From contig NZ_JAEULY010000003.1 in the NCBI RefSeq assembly GCF_016793595.1, positions 163,407 to 227,406 of the forward strand: 64,000 nucleotides of DNA. Direction: 5' to 3'. Of the stretch, positions 56,355 through 64,000 are shown in pieces. Origin of the DNA: Phreatobacter sp. (GTDB lineage: Bacteria > Pseudomonadota > Alphaproteobacteria > Rhizobiales > Phreatobacteraceae). The notes beneath the pieces were generated by a model. It was not told the origin of the DNA, ran no database searches, and saw only the letters and a list, made by a program, of their open reading frames with translations. A program made the position numbers and the translations under genes. Position 1 is the stretch's first letter. Each line of letters begins with the position of its first letter.

Positions 56355-57805
56355 CAGGACGCGACGCCCGCGTCGGCAAGGCTCTTGAACAGGAAGGTCT
56401 TGCCCGACTTGTAGTCATAGCTCGGATCTTCCCAGGCGATCATCTTGCCGGGATTGAGCAGCCCCTGCGGATCGGCCTCCTTCTTGAAGGCAAGCTGCAC
56501 CTCGTCGGTCTGCTTCATGCCGCCTTCTTCCAGCGTGTAGCGGTGCGGATTGAAGATCGGCGCGCCCATGTCCTCGTGGATCGCCATGATCTCCTCCAGC
56601 CGCTCCTCCGTGGTGAAGCGCACCAGCGGCAGGCCGAAGCAGGTTACTTTGCCGTCGAAGCGAACGAATTCGAGATGGCCGACCACCTCGTCGCCGAACT
56701 TCTCATGGATGGCCGTCGCCAGCTTCACCTGATCGGGGAAGGGGTAGAGCACCTGCAGATAGGTGATCGCCGGATCGACGCGCAGCGCCCTCAGCGTCGT
56801 GTGGTTCCAGGTCAGCTCGAAGCCGGGTGGCATCTTGCGCCGCTCGTCCTCGTCCAGCTTGTCGGTGCGCAGCAGCAGTTCCGCGCCCTGGCGCCTGGCG
56901 AAGTTCAGCGCCGCATCCACGGCGAAATCGGCGATGATCGCGATCACCACGTGCTTGCCCGGCACCATGTAGTCCTGATGGCGCAGAAAGTAAGTCTGCG
57001 GCGCGGGGGCGGCCACCACGGCGATGTTCTTCTTGGCGATGCCGTCCTGCTCGCCGAGCGCGCCGGCAAAGGCGGCGGCGCGCTCGAACGTGTCGAAGCC
57101 GAGGAACAGGTCCACCCACCTGTACGAGGGGCCGAGCGGCATCTCGACCTCGGTGATGATGCCGTTGGTGCCATAGGCGTGGGCGACCTTGGCGAGGTCG
57201 TCGCCGGTCAGTTCCAGCACGCGCGGGCTCGCCTCCATGGTGACGACCTTGAGCCGGATGACATTGCCGGCATCGCGCAGGCCGCCCCAGGTGATCGACC
57301 CGACGCCGCCCGATCCGCCGGCGATGAAGCCGCCGACCGAGGCCGTCGCATAGGTGGAGGGGTGCATGCGGATTTCCTGCGCCTGCGGCCGCGCCACCTT
57401 GTCGATCTCGGCGATGACGGCGCCGGCTTCGGCGACGAACCGGCCGGGCTGCACCGCCAGCACCTTGTTCATGCCGGAGAGGTCGAGAACGATGCCGCCG
57501 GACAGCGGCATGGCCTGCCCGTAATTGCCCGTGCCGGTGCCGCGCGGCGTCACGGGAATGCCGAGCTCGAAGGCGGCCGCCAGCACGCGCACCACCTCCT
57601 GCTCGTTGGCCGGCGAGACGATGATGTCGCCGGCCACGTGGTCGAGCTGGCGCTTCAGCGTCGGCGAATACCAGTAGAAGTCGCGGCTCTTCTGGCGGAC
57701 GAGGGCCGGATTGTCCTCGGTCTTGATGCCGGCGAGCTTCGCCTTCAGCCGGTCAATGTCATAGCGCGGCCTCGGGGTCTCCGGCGTGTCGGTCTCGGAC
57801 GGCAT
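56354..57805 (-). CDS. FAD-binding oxidase/dehydrogenase (GlcD/vanillyl-alcohol oxidase type)
   Basis: A 483-residue FAD_binding_4 (VAO/PCMH) flavoenzyme. The nucleotide-binding part reads ASPANEQEVVRVLAAAFELGIPVTPRGTGTGNYGQAMPLSGG, then ATASVGGFIAGGSGGVGSITWGGL, and a DGKVTCFGLPLV region toward the C-terminus. The final NPGKMI motif is typical of GlcD-type enzymes. ATG 57805 leaves a four-base gap after the amidohydrolase gene. It would oxidise a hydroxy-acid or alcohol; the substrate is unknown. Confidence 0.9.
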   Translation of the reverse strand: MPSETDTPETPRPRYDIDRLKAKLAGIKTEDNPALVRQKSRDFYWYSPTLKRQLDHVAGDIIVSPANEQEVVRVLAAAFELGIPVTPRGTGTGNYGQAMPLSGGIVLDLSGMNKVLAVQPGRFVAEAGAVIAEIDKVARPQAQEIRMHPSTYATASVGGFIAGGSGGVGSITWGGLRDAGNVIRLKVVTMEASPRVLELTGDDLAKVAHAYGTNGIITEVEMPLGPSYRWVDLFLGFDTFERAAAFAGALGEQDGIAKKNIAVVAAPAPQTYFLRHQDYMVPGKHVVIAIIADFAVDAALNFARRQGAELLLRTDKLDEDERRKMPPGFELTWNHTTLRALRVDPAITYLQVLYPFPDQVKLATAIHEKFGDEVVGHLEFVRFDGKVTCFGLPLVRFTTEERLEEIMAIHEDMGAPIFNPHRYTLEEGGMKQTDEVQLAFKKEADPQGLLNPGKMIAWEDPSYDYKSGKTFLFKSLADAGVAS

Positions 57806-57809
57806 GGGC

Positions 57810-59132
57810 TCAGCTCCAGAGATGATCGAGTTCGCGGTAATCGGGCAGGCTGGTGTCGATGGCGCGGCCGGCGCGGATGACCGTGCGATCGGTCTCCGGA
57901 CGCGACAGGAGCTCGGTCCATGTCCGGCCGCGGAACACGACGAGGTCGGCCGGCGCGCCGGCCCTGATCGCCCCCCGACCCTCAAACCCGCAGACCGCGG
58001 CCGGCGTTCCCGTCACCGTCATCGGCCAGTCGGCGACCGGATGGTCGAAATGCAGGATGCGCGTCGCCTCGCGGTAGACCTCCAGCATGTCGAGATCGCC
58101 ATAGGCGTAGAACGGATCGCGCGTATTGTCGGACGAGACCATGACGGGAATGCCGCGCGCCTTCATTTCGTGCAGCAGCGTCACGCCGCGCCGGCGCGGC
58201 GTGCGGCCGGCCTGCCGATCCTGCAGGTACATGTTGCACATGGGCAGCGAGACGACGGCAAGGCCCGCCTCCGCGACCAGATCGAGCGTGCGCGCCGCCT
58301 CCTCCTCCGGCTGGACCGCGACGGAGCAGCAATGCCCCACGACGATCCGGCCGTTGCCATTCTGCTGCCAGCCGAAGCGGATCGCCGCCTCCGCGATGAG
58401 CCGCAGCGAATGCGCGGTGGGGTCCATCGTCTCGTCGACGTGGAAGTCGAGCGGCAGGCCGTTGTCGAGCGCGGTACGGAAGACCGCCTCCAGCCCCCCG
58501 GGCAGGTTCGGCGACATGTAGGTGACGCAGCCGAGGCCCCCGCCATGGCGCGTCAGCACCCCCGCCATCCGGTCGAGATAGCCGGGCTCAACCGCGATAT
58601 CGATGCCGCAGAGCGAGGAGCCCTGAAGGTCGATCCGGCCGCGCCATTCCTCCCGAACTTCGGCAAGCAGCGGCCAGGAAATATCGATCTGGTCCGCGAT
58701 CGAATCGATATGGGTCCGGATCGCGACCGTGCCGTGGGCATGGGCGGATTTCAGCGCGAAGGTCATGCGGGCCCGGATATCGACCGCCGACCAGTTCGCC
58801 GCCCGGTCGGCCGCCACCGTCGCCAGCGCGCCCGGAAACGTGCCGTCGGGATTGGCCGCGCGTGGCCAGATATGGCCCTTGTCGAGATGCGTGTGGGCAT
58901 CGACGAAGCCGGGAAACACCATGGCGCCGTCGAGATCGACGGCCTCGACGGTGGTCGCGCCGGGCGGCGTCACCGCCTCGACCCTGCCGGAGGCGATGAC
59001 GATGTCGGCGCGCGCCAGCCCGTCACCGTTGCCGGCGAGCCCGCTGCCTTCCTTCGCCAGAATCACCGGTACGGTGGCATTGGCCAGCCGGTAGCGCTCC
59101 ACAGGCGGCAGCGCGACGTAACCAAAACCCAT
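57810..59132 (-). CDS. Cytosine deaminase-like metal-dependent amidohydrolase
   Basis: A 440-residue amidohydrolase. Metal ligands appear in FVDAHTHLDKG (HxH near residue 80), in LPLDFHVDETMDPTAH, in VVGHCCSVA and in MVSSDNTRDPF (Asp). The arrangement matches the cytosine deaminase/creatinine- or isoguanine-deaminase type group. It is the first gene of a tight operon with the FAD oxidase and quinone reductase. It could deaminate or hydrolyse a heterocyclic amine; the substrate cannot be fixed. The ATG at 59132 is preceded by GGGGGA (59136-59141). Confidence 0.9.
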   Translation of the reverse strand: MGFGYVALPPVERYRLANATVPVILAKEGSGLAGNGDGLARADIVIASGRVEAVTPPGATTVEAVDLDGAMVFPGFVDAHTHLDKGHIWPRAANPDGTFPGALATVAADRAANWSAVDIRARMTFALKSAHAHGTVAIRTHIDSIADQIDISWPLLAEVREEWRGRIDLQGSSLCGIDIAVEPGYLDRMAGVLTRHGGGLGCVTYMSPNLPGGLEAVFRTALDNGLPLDFHVDETMDPTAHSLRLIAEAAIRFGWQQNGNGRIVVGHCCSVAVQPEEEAARTLDLVAEAGLAVVSLPMCNMYLQDRQAGRTPRRRGVTLLHEMKARGIPVMVSSDNTRDPFYAYGDLDMLEVYREATRILHFDHPVADWPMTVTGTPAAVCGFEGRGAIRAGAPADLVVFRGRTWTELLSRPETDRTVIRAGRAIDTSLPDYRELDHLWS

Positions 59133-59273
59133 TCATTCCCCCGCGCCGCTTGCGGCCTCTGCGGGGCTGTCCGGCCGCCGCCGGTCCGCAGATAACCAAC
59201 CTCCCGCCACCCCGTCAAAGCGAACGCTGGAACGGCTTGTGGAGCCGCCGGCAAAAAAGTCTTGCAGCGCCCA

Positions 59274-59302
59274 TTGCAATCGCCGGCATCCTTTGGCATA
59301 GA
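59274..59302 (+). promoter_or_regulatory. Predicted sigma-70 promoter of tRNA-Gly
   Basis: TTGCAA (59274-59279), a 17-base spacer and CATAGA (59297-59302) form a good -35/-10 pair; transcription would begin near 59309, about 36 bases before the tRNA. Confidence 0.55.
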
Positions 59303-59344
59303 ACCGCCCTCCCCGGCAGCCATGGCCGCCGCGGGTACCCGGAT

Positions 59345-59419
59345 GCGGGAGTAGCTCAGGGGTAGAGCACAACCTTGCCAAGGTTGGGGTCGAGGGTTCG
59401 AATCCCTTCTCCCGCTCCA
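59345..59419 (+). tRNA. tRNA-Gly (GCC)
   Basis: A 75-base tRNA with CCA encoded (59417-59419). The acceptor GCGGGAG (59345-59351) pairs with CTCCCGC (59409-59415). The D-loop has GCTC...GAGC, and the T arm contains GGTTCGAATCC. The anticodon stem ACCTT-GCC-AAGGT gives anticodon GCC at 59377-59379, reading GGC/GGU. No integrase or duplicated att site is nearby. Confidence 0.97.
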
Positions 59420-59458
59420 AACATTTCTCGTTTGGTTCCATACCGGTGGAGACGTGAC

Positions 59459-59656
59459 ATGACCTTCGGATCAGTGAAGTCATTCATGCGCGCTCTCGAT
59501 GCCGACTTCGTCCAGGTCGATGGCGCTTCCGAGACGGCACGCTTCTTCATGCCGACGCAGGATCGCCGCATCGAGGTGGCCAATCGCGGCGTGACCGTGA
59601 CCCGCCGCATCGCCAAGCCGCGCGCCCGCGTCCGCCGCTTCGTGCGCGTCTCCTGA
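59459..59656 (+). CDS. Small basic hypothetical protein
   Basis: A 65-residue frame starting at ATG 59459 after GGAG, directly behind the tRNA. The protein is basic (KPRARVRRFVR tail) with a FVQVDGASETARFFMPTQDRRIEVANRG middle. No membrane segment is seen. The longer in-frame start at 59375 lies inside the tRNA. Family unknown. Confidence 0.6.
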   Translation: MTFGSVKSFMRALDADFVQVDGASETARFFMPTQDRRIEVANRGVTVTRRIAKPRARVRRFVRVS

Positions 59657-59666
59657 TCTATCAGGC

Positions 59667-60209
59667 TTGAACGTGCATTCGGGTTCCGCGCTGAGCCTTC
59701 GCGCCGCGACCCCCGCCGACATTCCCGCCATCACCGCCATCTACGGCCCGAACGTGCGGGACGGCATCGCCTCGTTCGAATACGAGGTGCCGGACGAAGC
59801 CGAGATGGCGAAACGCCAGGCCGCGGTCCTCTCGGGTGGCTATCCCTACCTTGTCGCAGAACTGAATGGCGCCGTCGTCGGCTATGCCTATGCCAGCGCC
59901 TACCGCACCCGGCCGGGCTATCGCTTCGCCTGCGAGAACTCGGTCTATGTCTCGCCATCGGCTCAAGGCAAAGGCGTCGGCAAGGCGCTCCTCGATCGCC
60001 TGATCGACGACTGTACGGCCAAGGGCTATCGCCAGATGATCGCGGTCATCGGCAATCTCGGCAACCATGGCTCGATCGCCCTGCACCGCGCTGCGGGCTT
60101 CACCGTGGTCGGCGTGCTTCCCTCCATCGGCTGGAAGCTCGACCGCTGGGTCGATTGCGTGCTGATGCAGCGCCCGCTCGGCGAGGGTGACAAGGTCCGT
60201 GCCGGGTGA
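59667..60209 (+). CDS. Phosphinothricin acetyltransferase-like GNAT
   Basis: A 180-residue GNAT of the phosphinothricin/methionine sulfone acetyltransferase group: RAATPADIPAITAIYGPNVRDGIASFEYEVPDEAEM, YRTRPGYRFACENSVYVSPSAQGKGVGKALLDRLI (with the QGKGVG acetyl-CoA loop), and VIGNLGNHGSIALHRAAGFTVVG. The start is TTG 59667 or GTG 59673; neither has a strong site. It would acetylate small amino-acid-like toxins. The next gene on the strand begins 389 bases later. Confidence 0.88.
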   Translation: MNVHSGSALSLRAATPADIPAITAIYGPNVRDGIASFEYEVPDEAEMAKRQAAVLSGGYPYLVAELNGAVVGYAYASAYRTRPGYRFACENSVYVSPSAQGKGVGKALLDRLIDDCTAKGYRQMIAVIGNLGNHGSIALHRAAGFTVVGVLPSIGWKLDRWVDCVLMQRPLGEGDKVRAG

Positions 60210-60598
60210 CGGGAAAGAGGTGTCGACGCACCGCCAAGACGCCTCGGTTACGGCTCGATTACACGCTCAACGCTGGTCGTACCTATGGCATCGCGGTGTC
60301 GAGCCAATTCAGGTCGCTGCAATCAGGTTGACCGGATTATCGTTAGCCGCGGCTGACCGCCTAGCCCATTCAAAGCGCATCCCGGACATGGCGGCTCACT
60401 GAGCTATTTTTCTTGGCGCTTGCCGGCTTTTCGTGTTCCCTTAGGGAATGCCGGGGCGCGCCATCACGATCCGGCGCCAGTCCCATTGCCTCCGGTCACG
60501 ATGTGACGATCGCCGCTGCCGGTCCGCCGCCAAGTGCCTGTCCCGATCCGCCCCTCCGTGGCGCGCGCCGGACATCCGGCGCCGTCGCCCGGCGGCCG
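60210..60598 (+). other. Gene-free stretch with a stem-loop
   Basis: No convincing gene is seen here. A nested stem lies at 60423-60454: CCGGC (60423-60427) pairs with GCCGG (60450-60454), and TTCCC (60436-60440) with GGGAA (60444-60448). It may be a leader structure of the sensor kinase mRNA or a terminator of the acetyltransferase. The small frame 60187-60402 was judged not coding. Confidence 0.45.
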
Positions 60599-62875
60599 AT
60601 GCGGATTGCTGCGCTGGTCGCGATCCTCTGGCTGGCGCTGACGTCATCGGCCCCGGCGGCCGATGCCGCCGAAGGCGCGCGCTTCATCGGGCCGATCGCC
60701 GATCACCTGCTCGACCGGACAGGCCAGCTCGGCATTGCCGACGTGGCGGCGCCCGGAACGGCCTTCATCGCCGCCGGCGGCACCCGCGCGCCGAATCACG
60801 GCCCGTCTCCGTCATCGCAGGCGGCCCTCTGGCTGCGCGTCGTGGTTCCCATCGTCGCCGACGGATCCGGCGACGACCGCGTCTTCGCGCTGCGCGAGCC
60901 GCGCGTGCGCGCCATGACGCTGTTCGTGCCCGCGGGCGCGGGCTGGCGCGTTCTCGAATGGCGCACCGGTCAGACCGCCACCGGAGCCGCCTGGCCGACG
61001 CGCTATCCGGCATTGAGCCTGCCGACCGGCGAGGTGGCCGGGCGCACGGTCTATCTGCGCATCCAGACGCCGTCGTCGATGCGCGGGTCGCTCTGGCTGC
61101 ATTCGGACACGAATTTCCTCAGCGCCTATGCCGCCGAGAACCTGCTGTTCGGCATCGCCTTCGGCGTTCTCGCGGGCCTTGCCATCTACCTCGCGGCAGC
61201 CGGCATCGTCGCGCGCGACGCGCTCTCGGGCGCGCTCGCGACACTCGTCCTCGCCTATCTCGGCTATGTGCTGGGCGACCAGGGCTTCGTCGAAACCTTC
61301 ATCTGGCCCGGGGCGGTCATGGCCGGCCGCTTCCTGTCATTCGGCGGCACCTTCCTGATCTTCGCCGCCATGCTCGTCTATGCGCCGCTCTTCCTGCAGG
61401 TGAAGCAGCGCTATCCGAGGGTCGCCGCCGTCGTCCGCGTGGCGGCGGCGGGCGCGCTGGTTCTGACGCTCGCGGCGGTCATCTCGGTCGCCACCGACAG
61501 CACGCTCCTGCGGAGGTTCGTCGCCCCGATCGGCATCACGTCGATTGCCGGCTGCCTGACCCTGGTGGTGCTCACCTATCGCGTGGATCGCCGGCGCGCG
61601 CTGGTCTTCATCCTGTGCTGGGGGCCGATGTTCGCCGGCGGCCTGCTGCGCATGCTCCACGACGTCGCGCCGGCCATGGGCGCCAACCCGCTCGCGGTCA
61701 ATCTGACCTATCTCGCGGCCTGCCTGTCGCTGCTGCTGTCGGGCATCGCCAGCGCCGTCGACCTGCAACGGCGCGAGCGCGCGGCGCGCGAGGCCGCAGA
61801 GGAAGCGGCGGTCCGGCTCCTCGCCTTCGCCGAGAGTGCGTCGGACAGCTTCTGGGAGTGCGACGGACATGGCCTCGTGACCTTCGCCTCGGGACCGACA
61901 TGCCTTGCCATCGGGCTGCGGCCGGGCGTCACGATGGGTGAGATTCTCGCGCGCGACATCTCTGCGGGCGGGCTGGACGCCAGCACGCGGTTCAGCGCCG
62001 CCCTCACCGGCGGAAGCGGCTTCGACGCCTCGATCGCCCTGCGCGATATCTCATCGCGCCTCGACCAGCGGCTCGTCCGCTTTCGCGCCAGGCCCGTTGG
62101 AGCGGGGCTGGGGCTGCGCGGCATCGTCTCGGACGTCACGCGGCAGATAGCGGCGGAGGAACGACAGGCCCAGCAGCGCAAGATGGCGGCTATCGGCCAG
62201 CTGGCCGGCGGCGTCGCCCATGAGATCAACAATCTCCTCCACCCGATCGTCAATCTGTCGCGCCGGGTGGCCGGCGAGTTCGCGCCGGCGGACGAGCGGC
62301 GAAGGTTCCTCGACATCGTGACCGATTCAGGCAGGCGCGCCTCGGCCATCGTCTCGGGCCTCCTGACCAGCGTGAGGCCGCCACCCGATCCGCAGCGGCG
62401 GGTGCCGCTCGGCCCCTCGCTGGCGGACGCGATCCAGCATCTGCGCACCATGCTGCCCGACAAGGTGACCCTGACCTTCGAAGCCGACGCGGAGCCCGGC
62501 CCGGTCGTCGATGCGAACGAGGCCTTTCAGGTGCTCGCCAACCTCGTCGCCAACGCGATCTACGCAACGCGGGGCGGCGGGCGGATCGCTGTGCGCTTCA
62601 GGGGGTCGCAGGCGTCGGGCTTCGCGCTCTCCGTCGAGGATGACGGCGAAGGCATGGACGAGGACACCCGGCAGCGCGCCCTGGAACCGTTCTTCACCAC
62701 CAAGCAGCCCGGACAGGGCACTGGTCTCGGCCTGCCGATCGTCTACGGCATCGCCCGATCCTGGAACGCCGCCATCGACATTCAGTCCCAGCCCGGCGTC
62801 GGCACCCGCGTGACAATCGCGATCCCCGGTGCCACGCTTCCAGCCAAGGATAGAGACCATGCCTCCCAGGCCTGA
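60599..62875 (+). CDS. 7TM-DISM sensor histidine kinase
   Basis: A 758-residue membrane sensor kinase. From ATG 60599 there is a signal segment ([20 protein letters not shown]), an extracytoplasmic 7TMR-DISM sensing domain (to about residue 180), and seven helices (about residues 180-385). A PAS-like domain follows, then the HisKA domain with the phosphoacceptor in [14 protein letters not shown]. The ATPase domain has the N-box [12 protein letters not shown]1 DDGEGMDE, F-box FFTTK and G2 GTGLGLPI. It overlaps the response-regulator start by 17 bases. The signal is unknown. Confidence 0.9.
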   Translation: MRIAALVAILWLALTSSAPAADAAEGARFIGPIADHLLDRTGQLGIADVAAPGTAFIAAGGTRAPNHGPSPSSQAALWLRVVVPIVADGSGDDRVFALREPRVRAMTLFVPAGAGWRVLEWRTGQTATGAAWPTRYPALSLPTGEVAGRTVYLRIQTPSSMRGSLWLHSDTNFLSAYAAENLLFGIAFGVLAGLAIYLAAAGIVARDALSGALATLVLAYLGYVLGDQGFVETFIWPGAVMAGRFLSFGGTFLIFAAMLVYAPLFLQVKQRYPRVAAVVRVAAAGALVLTLAAVISVATDSTLLRRFVAPIGITSIAGCLTLVVLTYRVDRRRALVFILCWGPMFAGGLLRMLHDVAPAMGANPLAVNLTYLAACLSLLLSGIASAVDLQRRERAAREAAEEAAVRLLAFAESASDSFWECDGHGLVTFASGPTCLAIGLRPGVTMGEILARDISAGGLDASTRFSAALTGGSGFDASIALRDISSRLDQRLVRFRARPVGAGLGLRGIVSDVTRQIAAEERQAQQRKMAAIGQLAGGVAHEINNLLHPIVNLSRRVAGEFAPADERRRFLDIVTDSGRRASAIVSGLLTSVRPPPDPQRRVPLGPSLADAIQHLRTMLPDKVTLTFEADAEPGPVVDANEAFQVLANLVANAIYATRGGGRIAVRFRGSQASGFALSVEDDGEGMDEDTRQRALEPFFTTKQPGQGTGLGLPIVYGIARSWNAAIDIQSQPGVGTRVTIAIPGATLPAKDRDHASQA

Positions 62876-63266
62876 AATCCTGATCGTCGACGATGTCGAG
62901 GCGGTGCGCGTGTCGCTCGCGGCGGCGGTCACCGCAGCGGGCTACGGCGCGACCTGCGTCGCCTCCGGCCAGGAGGCGCTCGACGCCCTCCGAGCGAAAC
63001 AGTTCGCCGTCGCGGTCACGGATATCTGGATGGCCGGCATCGACGGGCTGAAGCTGATCAAGATGATCCGCGAAAGCAACCGGACCCTGCCGATCCTGGC
63101 GATGACGGGCGGCGGCCCACGCCTGACCATCGAGACCGCCGGGTCGCTCGCGGAGGTCTGGGGGGCGGAGCGGGTCTTCGTCAAACCGTTCGACGAGGAT
63201 CAGCTGATCCAGACGATCGATGCCATCGTCGCGCGGAGCTCGGCCCTTAGGGTCCGTACTCGATAA
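62859..63266 (+). CDS. Single-domain response regulator
   Basis: A 135-residue receiver domain only: the acid pair is in ILIVDDVEAVR, the phosphoacceptor is Asp55 in AVTDIWM, and the switch Thr (LAMTGGG) and Lys (VKPFD) are present. There is no output domain. AAGGA lies eight bases before ATG 62859. It is cotranscribed with the sensor kinase. The last five codons (RVRTR) and stop probably come from the left end of the adjacent IS5 element (see findings), so the native C-terminus may differ. Confidence 0.9.
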   Translation: MPPRPEILIVDDVEAVRVSLAAAVTAAGYGATCVASGQEALDALRAKQFAVAVTDIWMAGIDGLKLIKMIRESNRTLPILAMTGGGPRLTIETAGSLAEVWGAERVFVKPFDEDQLIQTIDAIVARSSALRVRTR

Positions 63267-64000
63267 GCTCTGGCGAGGATCGATCATTGCTGATTCAAGG
63301 CTCCTGGAAGGAGTCTTGGGATGGCGAAGCGGGTTCAATGGCTGAGTGATGAGGAATGGGCTCGTATCGAGCCTCTGTTGCCGCGTGGTCGTCGGGGTGC
63401 TCGCCGTGTGGATGACCGCCGGGTGATCTCGGGCATCGTTCACATGCTGAAGAGCGGTGCGCGTTGGCGGGACTGCCCGCCGGAATTCGGGCCGTACACG
63501 ACGGTCTACAACCGCTTCAACCGCTGGAGCCGGCAAGGGCTATGGCTGAGGATGTTCGAGGCCTTGACGGGCCATAGCGGCATCTTCGACGGGGCGGCGA
63601 TCGACGCCACCCACGTCAAGGCGCACCGCTCGGCGGCCGGCGCAAAAGGGGGGCCTTCGCTCAGGCGATAGGCCGCTCTCGCGGCGGTCGTACCACCAAG
63701 GTCCACGGCCTGGTCGATGAGCGCGGCAGGCCACGCGTGCTGCTGCTCAGCGCCGGCAACATCAACGACATCAGCATGGCTGAGGCCTTGATCCAGTCCG
63801 CCGGTCCCTTCCGCCGCCTGCTCGCCGACAAGGGATATGACGCAACCCATCTGCGCAGGCGCCTTGCCGAGCGCGGCGCCGAGGCCGTCATCCCCTCCAC
63901 CGCCTCCCGCAAAGCACCCATTCCCTACGACACCCGCGCCTACAAGGAGCGCAACCGCGTCGAACGCATGTGGTGCAGGCTCAAGGACTTCCGGCGCGTC
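63250..64000 (+). mobile_element. IS5-family insertion sequence, right end outside window
   Basis: The left end likely begins near 63250 with GGGTCCGTACTCGATAAGC, immediately after TTAG, which fits the YTAR target of IS427-type IS5 elements. It carries a transposase split over two frames and runs past the right edge, so the right inverted repeat and target duplication cannot be seen. Confidence 0.75.
63321..64000 (+). CDS. IS5-family transposase, two frames joined by -1 frameshift, 3' end truncated by window
   Basis: The first frame runs 63321-63671 and begins MAKRVQWLSDEEWARIEPLL, typical of IS5/IS427 orfA, with the first catalytic Asp in AAIDATHVKAH. The second continues in the -1 frame to the edge with GRSRGGRTTKVH, the second Asp in ADKGYD and the Glu in RVERMW, so the DDE triad is intact across frames. 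The slippery A AAA GGG (63644-63650) is where ribosomes would shift back. A programmed frameshift is standard in this group, so this is not necessarily a pseudogene. Confidence 0.85.

Noticed and set aside
59345..59419. tRNA-Gly as an integration site for a genomic island
   Set aside because: No integrase gene follows and no duplicated tRNA 3' end is seen in the window.
60187..60402. Small + frame after the acetyltransferase
   Set aside because: Overlaps the end of the acetyltransferase, has no good ribosome site, and shows no familiar sequence.
63321..63671. Treating the first transposase frame as a truncated pseudogene
   Set aside because: The -1 frame continues with the rest of the DDE domain next to a slippery site, as in other IS5-family elements, so it is probably a normal frameshifted gene.

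Overview
The window is high-GC (about two-thirds GC by eye), densely coded DNA. Gene content and order point to an alphaproteobacterium of the Hyphomicrobiales (Rhizobiales) type: CobS/CobT cobaltochelatase next to a J-domain protein and rpmF, phaR divergent from phaAB, DUF1223-acnA-ccmAB, argJ-mutT, a sit/mnt-type metal transporter preceded by a Mur-like operator, and rhizobial-style intergenic repeats. Nothing resembles a prophage, plasmid backbone or CRISPR array. The only clear mobile element is an IS5-family copy cut by the right edge.

Left part (1-10 kb): a truncated UbiH-like hydroxylase, a ChaC-like gamma-glutamylcyclotransferase and a DUF2125 protein, then a nitrogen-looking locus. 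That locus has a GntR/FCD regulator, a palindrome and a GntR-like box, a well-formed sigma-54 promoter (GG-N10-GC), an allophanate hydrolase split into two overlapping genes, an NMT1/SsuABC-type transporter and a PuuE-like deacetylase. The parts fit a nitrogen-scavenging operon whose substrate is not evident.

Middle (10-30 kb): mostly housekeeping. It holds DUF1223, aconitase, ccmA-ccmB without ccmC/D/G, a J-domain protein, cobS-GNAT-cobT, a phytase-esterase-like protein and rpmF. An accessory block follows (GlcG/HbpS-like, gamma-glutamyltransferase, small hypothetical, PAS-GGDEF-EAL protein), then phaR, phaA and phaB, an orphan Flp pilin, mutT and argJ.

30-48 kb: an orphan MacB-like permease, a Gfo/Idh/MocA oxidoreductase, a YihY protein, an NDUFAF5/BioC-like methyltransferase, a CoxG-like protein, small conserved proteins, ftsY, an RluA-type pseudouridine synthase, a PaaK-like ligase, a divergent HxlR/SnoaL-like pair, hemH, a four-gene manganese-type ABC transporter, and a QmcA/NfeD pair.

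48-60 kb: a carbohydrate-type ABC transporter (ATPase, Tat-exported binding protein, two permeases) ending in an L-threonate/3-hydroxyisobutyrate-type dehydrogenase, with a divergent 2-hydroxyacid dehydrogenase. Next come a MarR regulator and a tight three-gene operon (cytosine-deaminase-like amidohydrolase, FAD-linked oxidase, flavodoxin-fold quinone reductase), then tRNA-Gly(GCC) with a recognisable promoter. 60-64 kb: a 7TM-DISM sensor kinase, a single-domain response regulator whose last codons run into the IS5 element, and the frameshifted IS5 transposase.

All gene calls rest on reading protein motifs by eye, with no database search. Regulatory-site calls are pattern matches and are scored accordingly.
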